From: Odontesthes bonariensis
Lineage: Eukaryota; Chordata; Actinopteri; Atheriniformes; Atherinopsidae
Direction of reading: 5' to 3'
Assembly (NCBI RefSeq): GCF_027942865.1
Contig: NC_134515.1
Coordinates: forward strand, 17,692,227-17,756,226
Length of the DNA: 64,000 nucleotides
The position numbers and the translations under genes are program-made. This document shows, in pieces, positions 1 to 11,700 of this stretch. Every line of letters starts with the position of its first letter. The first letter of the stretch is position 1. The notes below the pieces were generated by a model that saw only the letters and a list, made by a program, of their open reading frames with translations, made no database searches and had not been told where the DNA came from.

Positions 1-1134
1 TGGTTTAAAAAAAAAAAAAAATTTAATGTCAGTGGGAATGGAGAAGTAAATCATCCAAGAACAACATGAAGTCCACACTTAACACTGACGAGTTGGTTCA
101 CGAATCTAAAGATGCCCAGAGGACGTTAAAGCCAGATGGGAGCATCGTAGTGATTGCTCAACACGTGGCTCTCACATTTTTAATTTCAGCTGAAATATAT
201 ACATCTACATATTAGTTTTAGCCCAGATTTAGAGGTGTTTTCCCTAAGAATCGCACAATCGGTGTGTAGGTGTAGATTCTTCGTCCTCCAGATCATAGCA
301 ATCCTAAGAGTTGCCTGCACTGCTCATTTGGATATTGTAATAAGTTACAATATGAGTATTGGGTTTCTCCCCACAAATCTGCCGTCTCATTTTTGTAATG
401 GCAGTTTTTCTTTTTTCTTTTTAATACAGCTGCGCAGTGCACAGCATCAATGGCAGCAGCAACAGTGTGATGAAATCCTGCTGCAGTGACCTTGAGGGGG
501 GTCATTGTTTTAAAGCCAACTGCGCCACCTGGTGCTCGGGTACTCGGTAAAGCGTCGCAACAAGTATCTTGAGCAGACGTTTTCTCCCCCCAAGTATGAA
601 TGGATTTCAACAGGAAGTGTCTAAAAACAGGGCAATACTTGGTCCTGAATAGAGAGCAAATGGGCTACCTTTCTAGATTCCTGAAGACCTTTTACCTCTA
701 ATCTTAAAGACTTTTTCCACTTCAGGACTTACTGGCAAGAAGTGAAAACTTGTGACAAGAGAGGTTAAACGTCCTATAACCTATGAATGGAAACAAAAGT
801 AAAAGACCAAGTGATATGAACCAAAAAAATGCAGACTAGAAGACCTGATGCTAAATAATTGGGGGGGGGGGGGGCTTAAATACGACTGAGTAATCAGTTA
901 AATGGATGCAGGTATTAACAAACGGAGAGCAGCAGAGGTGAGGACATCAGAAACAGGCTCTGGGGACCTCTGGTGGTTTAATAAAGACAAGGCAAACGGA
1001 AAAATGCAAAACTCATTGTAAGTTTACCTCTATCTCTTACACTGATAACCAGAGACCATTAAACTAATCTCTTTTACTTCCAGTAGATCAAAATGCCAGA
1101 AAGAGCCGAGAGTGCGTGCCCTCAGTGTGTCCAG

Positions 1135-1290
1135 TGGGACTTATCCTGCAACTACATTTGGGATTCTGAACTGACTGTGAGTTTATGTGACGGACTGGTG
1201 ACCTGTCCAGTGTGCCCCCATCCCACGTGGCCTGAAAAGGACGGAGTATAGATAAAGGATGGTTTTGTGTAGCGTAATGAAACAATGGTA
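1135..1290 (+). repeat. Degraded copy of a dispersed fish repeat (GACTGGTGACCTGTCCAG family)
   Basis: Contains the block GTGACGGACTGGTGACCTGTCCAG followed by a degraded tail ending GATAAAGGATGG. The same block occurs at 31,710 and, inverted, near 2,160. It is a LINE/SINE 3' region recurrent in fish genomes. Family name not assigned. Confidence 0.45.
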
Positions 1291-2069
1291 TAAATACTCT
1301 GGAAAAAGGAATAGTCAAATTATTTGTGTTTTGTAACGGAAATCACGTTGTAGAAACTCTCCACATCAAGTCCTGCTTTCAGAATTTTTCTTAATCGCAC
1401 ATCAGTATGAACAATATAATGTATCATGAGCCTCTGCGTCCTCGCCCGTCCTTTGGGTGGTGCATGGGTGTAGTTGTCCTCATCGGTTTCACTGGCTGCA
1501 CCTGTGAAGGTGTGAATATACCAACCCGGTGCTCTTACTGCTGCTCACTGTGCTCTTGGTTGCACTGCTTTTTATGAGATGTTTCCCATTGTTTGGTTGT
1601 TTTATAATGAAATTTCCTAACATACACCGTGTTTTTCTCAATCCATGTGTTCAGTCTGCATTTAAGATGCAGCCCGGTGAGCCGGGTCGTAACAAATATA
1701 AAGCACATTATCTAGGGGGCAGCTAATTTTGCCTCCCTATGTACTGTTGTTTTACCGATTAGGAAACAGCATAACACTGTTTTAATTAATCATATGTGTT
1801 GCATGTAAAAATCAGCAAATTTACTACATATCACGAATGACATGTTGCCCCATACAAAACGAGGTTAAATACAACATGAGTTAAACCAACTCTTGTCAGT
1901 GATCAAAGAACAGAGAAGTTAATCAGCTAAAAAAATATAAATAATCATTTGAGTTTAAGCATAAAAGCCAGTTCCCTCCAGTCCATGTAGCAGTTGAATA
2001 TTATGGGTTTTTTCCACTGTTGCTGACTGAAGGTCGCCTAATCGTCAGCTAAAAGTTAAATTATTAATC

Positions 2070-2245
2070 GACAATCCATCTGTCGTCTGTACCCAGTTCA
2101 TCCTGTTCGGGGTCATGGGGCGTCTGGAACCAATCCCAGCTGAAAGGCAGACTACACCCTGGACAGGTCACCAGTCCATCAGAGTAAAAACACTGAGAAA
2201 CAGACAGAAATACACACTCACACCTGCGTCCAATTTAGAATCACT
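2070..2245 (-). repeat. Copy of the same dispersed repeat, minus orientation
   Basis: The minus strand shows TGGACTGGTGACCTGTCCAG and related 3' sequence with the typical 'consensus' order (GTGTGTATTTCTGTC... then the block, then GGGTACAGACGACAGATGGA). Boundaries are approximate. Confidence 0.5.
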
Positions 2246-3748
2246 ATTCAACCCAACATTCAGGAATCATAAATGATCAATTGACTGAAAGACTAAGAAT
2301 CGCTCTCTGGACCTTGTTCGCCGCAAATGTTTCGACTTGTCATCGTAATAAGAGCCCACGTGTCACTGATAACTTGAGTATTTGTAAGTCACACTTTCCA
2401 GTGAGGCGGCACACGCAGCACCAACATACAAAAACTAACATCCCTGAATTGGAGCTCAGCTGTTATCAGTCCTGTTGTTCACCACGTTTGCTTTCCCCAC
2501 AGGGACATGTCACCTCTTCTTTGTTAAAGAAAAAAAAAAATGAAAAGGCAAACAGTAAATTTATAGAGAAAGAAAACAGGAGATTGCACTCTTGGGACAT
2601 GCAGCATTTGAGACATTTATCGAGGGAGACAGCTACTTATTTAACATCTTTTAATACTAAATACAAACATTTGGAGCACCTATCATAGCACTAACTAATC
2701 CAATGATGATGAATAACACATCACTGCTTTTTAGATCATTTCAGAGACAATTACCTTGCCATTGGAAGGTATTTAGGCTCCATCAGCACAGTTTCTTTTG
2801 AACATTGAACCGATGACCTCGTGAAAAATATCTGCACAGAACTGGACCAACAACAGACCGGTCACATGTTTGTGAAAGTAAGATAACTTATCTGTGACTG
2901 TTTTTACACATTACAAAAGCAGAATCAATGGATATATAAAATCTAAACCTCCGTGTCTTTTTTTATAACTTACAACTAATTTGATGTGACTTGAAAATGA
3001 GAGCCTGCTGTTCAAAATAATGTTGAAAAAAGTCGTGATGAGTCATTTAAATAACGCATAAGCGGTTTCATTTCAAAGAAATTTATGACAATTGCAGTTC
3101 TTCTCAAAGTGTCAACGGGGAAATTGTGAAACTTTGCTGTAAAATGTGAACGTGACATTGTGTAAGACCTGCTTAGTCACTGCCTCGCCAACTAGAAGAC
3201 TGATAAGGACATTTTGTCTGTGCACGATCAATGATAATCTGTTGGTCTGCACACGAATGTTTACAGCATGTTGCTGCCAGCCAGTCTTAAAGTTGACTAG
3301 TGGCAGCCCCTCTCTGATGCATGAGGGAAAAGCATGAAAACTCTTTTTCCACCACACGAGCCAGAGACGGCAGCATATTTTGGTGAGCTGGCTCTTGAGG
3401 AATCCAGAATCCTATTAGCAATCAGAAGAGCCGGATCTAAGTGCATGCCCTGTACGTGACTAAGACCACACACACAATCCTGTATTCTTTAGAGAAAAAC
3501 TTCTAACACCGGCTGTCCTCATAGAAACGTCTGCTGCTGCCTTTTTGCATTAAAAGCATAGAGCACAGTTGTCCCAGAGGACCTTCTGTGTGACTCACAG
3601 ATTGGATGAACTGAACAGCTGTGAAAATGTGCAACCGTGAGAGCAAGACGTTCCTTGGAAAGAGCATTCATACTCAGTGGTTCCTGGTTAAAAACTGTAA
3701 GTAAAGACCAACATTAAGACTCATCACTTCTCTCTAATTCTAATTCTC

Positions 3749-3789
<41 letters not shown>

Positions 3790-3811
3790 TTATATATATA
3801 TATATTATATT
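3749..3811. repeat. (TA)n microsatellite
   Basis: About 60 bases of almost pure TA dinucleotides with a few interruptions. Self-complementary and probably length-variable. Confidence 0.9.
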
Positions 3812-5179
3812 TTTGCTCAAACACAGTAACTGTTGTCACACCCATGTGGTTCCAGGAGACGCAACTTGCCCTGATCTATGAGTGTGCATGATTTGAGTGC
3901 TCGCTTGATGCATTGAAGGAAACTAGTTCCAGTTTTCACCCAAGCCAAGAAAAGCAATAACTCTGATTGTTTTATGACTTATAACTTATACACACACCAA
4001 AAGCACTTCACAGAGTGAACCATCTCAGTCTGTATGTATTTGCAAGAGATTAATTTCTCTCGAAGCAGCATAGAAGTGCAAAAATAGTTGAAAAGTATTG
4101 TTTTAAAAAAGTTGCGGTGTTAGATGGGAAATGATAAAAAGAGGTAAAAAGACAATATCAATGATGTTCAATTGAACGTGACTCAAGATAAACAGTGGCA
4201 TAGAAATATGACAACATGAAAGAAATAAAAAACACAGTCATTGAATAATGCTGGACAGGAATGTTAGAGTGTGAATAGTTTAGCAAAAATAATTACTAAA
4301 ACGGACCACCAGATTCACAAGATTTTAACCTGATACTCTTGAAAAAAATGGATGTTCGGTGTAATATTTCTCTCATTTGGCTTATAGAGATACAAACAGC
4401 CTCTGTTAAAGTCAAACTCAGGATCCCTGCAATGTTGTTGTTGTTTTGATTGTTTGTGCACAGCTTTGCTGTGAGTTCTAGCCCACATTTAAGCTGCCGC
4501 GTTCAAAAAAAATGTGACTTTCTTTGAAAGACGGATGCTTTGTTTTGTTAATTTGTCTTCTTTGCTCTGGCCTGTCTGCAGCTGAATCATACAGTTGTCT
4601 ACATTTCAAACTCACCTTATGTGGGCTTTTAAAGTACCAGCTTGCTCTTGGTTAGTACAATTACACCATTAAAGTTTCCAAGATCTTAAATACTGTCATT
4701 GCCGTCATCCCGGAGGTCAACCTAGTGATTAACTAAAGAAGAGGACAGTCAAGGTTCATCTCTAGTACAGCATTAAGGGGCATCATGTCTGTGGCTTCTC
4801 CATGACCTCAGTCTTTGTGGAAGCAGAAAGTCCACTCCTGTCCTCTCACCCCTACAGGTCAGTTCTGGCCTGGTTTTGGCTGTTAGCCAAACAGAGTAAT
4901 AACTGGTATCATTCAACGGCAAGCTGCAGTCCAGAAAGGAAGGATGTGTGTGGAACAATGAAAGTCTTTAATAATACTGGGTCCTTTGATCACTTTGTAA
5001 CCTAATCGAGCCAGTGCACATAAAAAAACACACTTACAGTGATGAAAGAGAAAGCACATCCTCTTTTCCGATGACAAGGTTTCGCAGTATAGATCACAAT
5101 AAAAAAAAAAAAAGAATTATCTGGTTCTTACCAGGTCTTGAAATTCAGTAAATACAACCTCAGACAACCAACAACATAT

Positions 5180-6340
5180 AACATCTGTGCTAATATTTAT
5201 TCAAGAAAAACTAAGCTGTGTTGTGTGAAAAATGATGTACATCCTGTGATTCGTTAGTTTGTAGAACCACCTTTAGAAGCAGTAACTAATCGTTTTCTGT
5301 TGGAGGTTGTCAGTCTCTCGCATCATTCCGGAGTTGCTCCGTACAACATTGTTGGAAATTTATTACACGTATCTCTGGATAAACCAGATAAATAATTTAG
5401 TTTTTAAGGGGGTTCATAAAAGTTGCTTCAGTTGATTGAGGTATGCAGCATTCATGTACTCACATATCTCTTAAAGTCCCACCACAGCATTACAGTCAGG
5501 TTGAGTTCTGGACATTGACTGGACCGCTGCAACGCCTCGATTCTTTTCCTTTTCAGACATTAAGTTGTAGATTTGCTGCTGTGTTTGGGATCGTTGTCCT
5601 GCTGTGTGACCCACTTTCAGACAAGCTTTAGCAGTCAGACAGATGGCCAAATATCTTACTCTGGAATACTTTGGTATACGGAGGAGTTCATGGCCGACTC
5701 AGTGACTGCAATGTACCCAGGGCCTGTGGCTGCAAAACAAACCCCAATCATCAGCCCTCTTTCACTGTACTTCACAGTTGGCATAAGGTGTTTGTGCTGA
5801 TGTGCTAGAATAGAAACAGAATAGAAAAATACTTTATTCATCCCCCAGTGGGAGAAATTCAATGCTGTGTTTTATGCAAACGTGCTGCTGTGCGTTATGA
5901 CCGAACATCTCCACTGTGCTCTCGTCTGTTCAGGGAACATTGTTCCAGCAGTCTTGTGGTCTGCTCAGCTACAACTTTTAAAAAAAAACCTGACCTGTGC
6001 TGCCGTGTTTGTTTTGGAGGGGCATTTCACAGTGTGACCTCGGGGTGAACTTGCTGGGACGTTCACACCTGGGACGATTGACAACTGTCTTGATTGTATT
6101 CTTTCTCACTGTAGAATGATGGACTCCACATATTTTAGAAATGGCTTTAAAACCTTTCCCAAATTGACAGGCAACAACATCTACTTCTCTACGATCACTG
6201 CTGATGTCTTTCTTTCTTGGCATTGTGTTAACACTTAACCCACACCTGAATACTCCAGAGCAGCAAACTGCCAAAACTTCCGTTTTTAAAGAGGTGTTCA
6301 AACCTGCGAATAATCATTTAATCTCACGATTCAGTCACTT
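5180..6340 (-). mobile_element. Internally deleted Tc1-like DNA transposon
   Basis: The minus strand at 5978-6301 starts a Tc1-type transposase: MPRKKDISSDRREVDVVACQ, then a helix-turn-helix stretch (FKAISKICGVHHSTVRK). After a deletion of the central coding region, the C-terminal part resumes (GGACAACGATCCCAAACACA... GTCCAGAACTCAACC..., about 5,950 down to 5,300) and runs into the element's AT-rich 3' end. The D-D-E catalytic order cannot be completed, so the copy is dead. A LINE tail interrupts it at 5807-5862. Ends are approximate because I did not pin the terminal inverted repeats. Confidence 0.8.
5807..5862 (-). mobile_element. LINE 3' tail inserted in the Tc1 copy
   Basis: On the minus strand it reads AATTTCTCCCACTGGGGGAT, then GAATAAAGTATTTTTCTATTC, the typical 3' end of a fish LINE with a TTCTA-type tail. 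It splits a segment of the Tc1 element that is continuous in the family consensus. The tetramer AGCA (minus strand) stands on both sides and may be the target duplication. Confidence 0.65.
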
Positions 6341-6404
6341 TGATTAAATGATTGAATGATTAGCTGCACCTGGCCACTACTTACCCTCTCTTTGCTTCGA
6401 TGAA

Positions 6405-6446
6405 AGCATTAAAGTGTTTCAGACTTTAATGAAACACTTTAATGCT
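6405..6446. repeat. Perfect 17-bp inverted repeat
   Basis: AGCATTAAAGTGTTTCA at 6405-6421 and its exact reverse complement at 6430-6446, separated by 8 bases. It lies about 65 bases outside the 5' end of the Tc1 copy. Function unknown. Confidence 0.9.
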
Positions 6447-7254
6447 AAGTTTCGGACTTATTTTTTTAATGTCAAGTGTTGTTATTTACCCCACAGTGGG
6501 AGGCACAGAGTAACCTCCCCTGCAGAGGATAAGGTTCTTTGTGTATCTAGTTTGTGTAACAAAAAGCTTAACTGTTCCTCAGCTTACGGCTCCACCTAAC
6601 TGTCCGTATCAACTGTCTAGAGACGGCTTCAGGTAGCAGGCTTACGTGGAATAATTTTTAGGAAAAAAGCTCTCTTACAGTCCTAAAACGAGTGAGTGAA
6701 GTGAGCCAAGAACTAATCACATTTCTCCGAGGATGACTGGATCAGTGTCCTTTGGACCAACAAGCGTTTACCACCGTTTATGGCCATCATCAGACAGGTC
6801 AAACCTTGATTTCTCAGTAAGAAACCCACACGGTGAAGCACTGGGGAGGGCCGGGGATGCTCAAGTAAAGCTGATGATCCTGAACAAGCATGGATATCAG
6901 TCCATCTTGTCTTCTCTAGCTATTACCCTCAGGAGCGGTTAATAGGTTCCAACTTTGTGAGTCAGCGATACAATGGTCTCAGACACACCTCTAGGCTGTG
7001 CAAAACCTACTAGGAGACGGAAAAAAAGGATGGTGAGCTATCAGACTAGTCAGGGTTACCTCATTCACCTGACCTCAGCCCCACAGTAATTGTAACTGAC
7101 ATCACACACATACTACACCAAGAGTATAGATTATTACCTTCAAATAGGCGTTTTAGAGTTCCCTTCTACAACCGCAACAGACTTAAACATTCCTTCACAC
7201 ATCAATCTATTCTCTTGTTGAATCTGCAGTCTTAGAGTTGTATGTAGTACAATC

Positions 7255-7450
7255 ACCCCATGGAAAATTGTCCTCACTTTATGTATGTCTGTATGTATGC
7301 GATGTATGTATGTAATGCGCAATATTGTGCAATAGTCCTGTGATGTTACATGTTTGTCTTGTCCTTCCTTAAACGAGCCTTGTTCAGAGATGCAAAATTA
7401 ATTTCAGTGAAAACTGACAATAAAGTATTATCGTATCGTATCGTATCGTT
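7255..7450 (+). mobile_element. LINE 3' end with (TATCG)n tail
   Basis: Ends in GTGCAATAGTCCTGTGATG..., then TGACAATAAAGTATTATCG and four TATCG units. This is the layout of L2-like fish LINE 3' ends (TGACAATAAAG followed by a pentamer tail). Severely 5' truncated; upstream limit approximate. Confidence 0.6.
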
Positions 7451-8701
7451 TGGGATGACTTTGACCAAAGAGTTCGAGGCACGCACTGCTACTCTGGTTA
7501 CATCTTAAAACTGCAAGAGAGAGATTATAGAAAGCTACTCTGAACAACTCAGAGTCAGCATGGTGAGAGCTGGTAGAGCTGTGTTCAAATTCAAAGGTGC
7601 TTATTTTGAGGAATTGAAAATCTAATGCCTACGTTTTTTTGCATTTCCTCAAAGTAATCTTTGTAAATATGGGGGACCTGAAGTATAACTGTGCTGCTAA
7701 ACTTGAACATTTTTAGCTGCATTTGTAGGCTCTGTTAGTTTTGCTCAGATGTGCCCAAACATTTGCCACACAGCTGTAAACTCCCTGGATGATGATGTTG
7801 TCTGACATTTAACAGACAGATGCCAGACTGTATTTCCAGTCTAATTTCATGTAAGGAGGTGAAGCGGCGTTCTTCCACGAATGTTGAACTTTTCATTTGA
7901 GTTCCTGATTTTGGCCCCTTGCGCTTCTCTGAAAAAGGAGAAAAGGTTTACTTTATCCTCATGAGGCCATCCAATCCTCCAGGCAAACTGCACATTCACA
8001 CACACCGCTTAGTTTGACAGCTATGGCATTTGGAGCTGAGGTGTTGGGCGTGTTGTAACTGGCATGCACTATACAGGTGATACACGCTGTAAAATGTTAT
8101 CATTATAAAACCATATTGTATATTCACGGAAATGGTTTTATCAGCTGTCATCTTTTTTTTTTAAACTCAAAATGACTCTATTAAGCTACAAAGGGAAGGT
8201 GGCATGAATGTGCTTGTACTGTGGGTTCCTGTGTTGGCTAATACTCAGTTCAAGTACTCCAATAAGTTATTCAGCACTTATTCTTCTGCTTTTAAGTGGT
8301 TTAAAGTCCCAGTTTGACGAATGTACAGAGTGCTGACATATTTATGGACAACGATTAGATCTTTGAAAATCCTAATCTTGAACGTCAGTTGTAAAGGGGA
8401 AAAACACAGCATTTATATTATCTAACACGATTGCAAACACCTTCAATAAAATATCCATACGGTTTCCCCACCAACACCACACAGAGATAAAATTCAGCCC
8501 AAGCCTAAATTAAGAACACATTTCAGATAAGGGAGCCAAATCGTGGTGTAGAGCTCTTTTCCAGTCACTTCGGCGCTGTTGGGAAGCGCTCTGGGCGTTT
8601 TCAGCTGAGGTTTCAACACCTCCCTTCCTCACTTGCGAGTTAAATGAGGAGAGAGAACCTCTGTGAGATGTCAGTGTCCTCCGTGACAGAACAGAGACGC
8701 A

Positions 8702-11700
8702 ATGATGGAGATCCTCTCTGCTTTTGTCTCCGCCGTTTTGGTCTGTTTGGTCAGTGCTGGGGTTCCTCATGATGACATACACTGGACATACACAGGTGGG
8801 GTTCTTGCTCATAATATATTATTTTAAAAGAACAGATTTGTTTGTGTTGCATTCTAAAACATCAACACTAAAGATGAAAGAGTTGATGCGTACAATAGGA
8901 ATTGTCAGTCAGACAAATAAGCAATATATGAATGTTGTGTTTTAGTTGATGATATTGTTATCTCGATTCTTTCATTGGAAGCTCACGAACAAGAAATAAA
9001 GTTATAGCTAACAGACTTTCATATCCGAGCCAAATGTCGCATTTACTGGGCAACGTAAATACTTTTTGGATAACCACTTTCAAACTCTTGTTAGATCTGG
9101 AGCCCGTAAAAACAGTCATTGGAATATATATATATTTTTTTTTGCTGTGTTGTTTTGTCGTAAATGTTTCTGGGGTGAATATAAAGGTAACTGAATCAAT
9201 ATCCAGTTTAGCAAGTTCTTTGAGTGCCTATTGAAACCAACAACCTGTAAGCTCAACAAACATGCGCTAATACAAACGAGCATGTCAAACTGTGTCACTC
9301 ATCGAGTGAATTTTTTGTCAGCCAGGCGGCATTTTTACTCCACATTGGATGCTAATTGGTCTTATATTGATCTGTTTCGCTCACAGAGGGAGCTTTGGAC
9401 CAAATGCACTGGCCAACCAAGTACCCTGCGTGTGGCGGCAAGAAGCAGTCCCCTATTGACATCCAGCGGCGCAGCGTGAGGCACAATCCAGACATGTTAC
9501 AGCTGGAGCTCAACGGATACGATGCTCAGAAAGGGAATTTCCTCATGTCCAACAATGGGCACTCTGGTAAGAGTATGATAAAAATGTATAAATGACTTAA
9601 CAGCGGCTCACTTTTAAAGGGCCAGGCAACTTTTTTTCACCCTAAAAACGCAAACATGATGGGATTTCAATGGCATTTCATGTCAAGAATTTCGAGCTTT
9701 CTAGAACATCTCTGGGCTACTACTTCTTTTCATTACTTTATCGAACAAAAAGTATGTTTCTATAAGAATATCAGTCCTTAAAGGCTACTTGTCAATTTTC
9801 CTATTAATAATGACACATCAAAATAATCTGACAATTGTTATTGACATTTTTATCTTTTCTCTTCTTTGACATTTGACATTTTTACCAGAAATGTAGGACG
9901 ACACATTTAGAAACATCTGAGACACATCAGCAGTATTGTAAAGTATTCATGATCGCTGATAAAATCTTCATGTTGCCATCAGTTCAAATCGACCTCCCTC
10001 CCACTATGATGATCACCAAGGGCCTCCCAGGAAAATACACAGCTGTCCAGATGCACTTGCACTGGGGTGGATGGGACCTGGAGGCCAGCGGAGCAGAGCA
10101 CACCATAGACGGCATCCGCTACATGGCAGAGGTGGGCTCAGAAAACAGCCTGCTGTTGTAGAATGCAAACTTTACGGTAGAATGATGATGAAAGATCATT
10201 TTCAGAAGTATTTCCTGGTCTCATTTTTGTTCATAAAGAAACTATCTGCATCTATCCATCTCAGAACTTATAGAGATATTTTCTTTTCTGTTGCATGTTT
10301 TACTGCTAACAAACGTATTAACAGGCCTGTTATTTTATTCTGATTTAGTTTACGGTTTGTGTTTACACTTATATCACTAGATGAGCTTTTGATTTGAACT
10401 GGAGGTGATGTTGGCACCTAACCTGTTCTTGTTTTCCACCTTTTCTTCTAGCTCCATGTCGTTCATTACAATTCTGACAAGTACAAGAGCTTCACTGAAG
10501 CCAAGGATAAAGCGGACGGGCTGGCAGTACTCGCCTTTTTTTATGATGTACGTGAGCTACTTATACCACTTCCTCTTCATTGTTTTATCACCAGGTTATT
10601 TGACATCCACACAGGACTTGTGGAGAAAAATTAATGTGGTTTCTATTGTAGGAAGTTTAGAAAATGAAAAAAGTCTTTGAACTGAAAATTATAATTTATG
10701 TTCCACTGGTCTTTGAAGTGCATTATTTTGGTCGTTCTGCTGGATTAAAGACTATTGAGTCTTCAGCTGGTGACCTACATGTTGAATGGGAGCTTGTTTC
10801 CAGCGGACTGAGACTTCTCTGAGACACTTCCTTTCCACTCCTTTGAGAGGTCATTGCTGCAGCAATGCCACCGCTGGCATCCACCGTGGCAGCAGCATAG
10901 AGTCAGTCTTGTTTGGACAAACCATTGTTCAAATAGGGGTTTTAACAACAATGCTGTAGATTACAGCAAGTGTTGCCATCATTTCTACGAGATAGGACCC
11001 CAGCAACGCTGCTAAACCAACAGTCTGACCATAAAATCACAAAAGATGATCGATATGTCGGGAATGTTTTACTATCAAACGTATCTTTGATGTTTGCTTC
11101 CAGTGAAGAATAATATGCTCTTATACCAGATAAAGATCACAACCAAAGGTGACAAAGCAATACCCAAGTTGAAGATTTCTGTGGAGCTAGAACCTGATTA
11201 TGCTGCACATTGTCATCTACAACTTGTTACATACGGATGCTTGATCAGGACTCCTTTCTGCACATTAAGATGCACCGTGTCAAAGTTTGGAGTCAGTCTT
11301 ATGGTACTTTATAAAATGGTGACACGGTGGACAGTTTCTTTTGTGCCTGCACCACATTTTGGGTTTGCAGGTGGAAGGTATGAGTTCAATAAGCAAGAAA
11401 ATTGAGATTTTTAACATGGATTCTAAAGGCATTTTGAGGAAGTCTTTCTTAAAGCTTGACACAATGTATTTACTCATCCTAACCAAGCGGTTTTCAATGC
11501 AGAAGCTTAACAAACTTGTTTAGGTGCTGAAATCTAATCAAACAGCAAGTGGAAATGAAAATGAATTCGATTTTTTATGTTTAATATTTCCCTTCTGCTG
11601 CCTGTAGGGGCGGTACTTTACAGGATGAACATATGCGTCTTTTTCAAGGTGCATGACCAGATAACCTGTATGTTTTTTGGATTGAATTCTTATGTCGACG

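Larger units (their letters stand above)
1..8701. other. Intergenic region left of ca6
   Basis: No coding exon recognised on either strand. Content: a G14 run at 861-874, two copies of a dispersed repeat, a TA microsatellite, a dead Tc1 copy, a perfect hairpin and a LINE tail. The rest is AT-rich unique-looking DNA. ENO1 lies beyond CA6 in mammals, but nothing here resembles it. Confidence 0.7.

Noticed and set aside
2281-2688. 135-codon plus-strand frame
   Set aside because: Low-complexity Lys/Asn-rich end caused by an A run; no family resemblance.
5978-6301. 107-codon frame as a possible host gene with a helix-turn-helix
   Set aside because: It matches the start of Tc1 transposases and continues into a deleted, interrupted copy, so it is transposon debris.
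7560-7605. Possible tRNA B-box-like stretch (GTTCAAATTC)
   Set aside because: No matching A box or cloverleaf stems at the right spacing.
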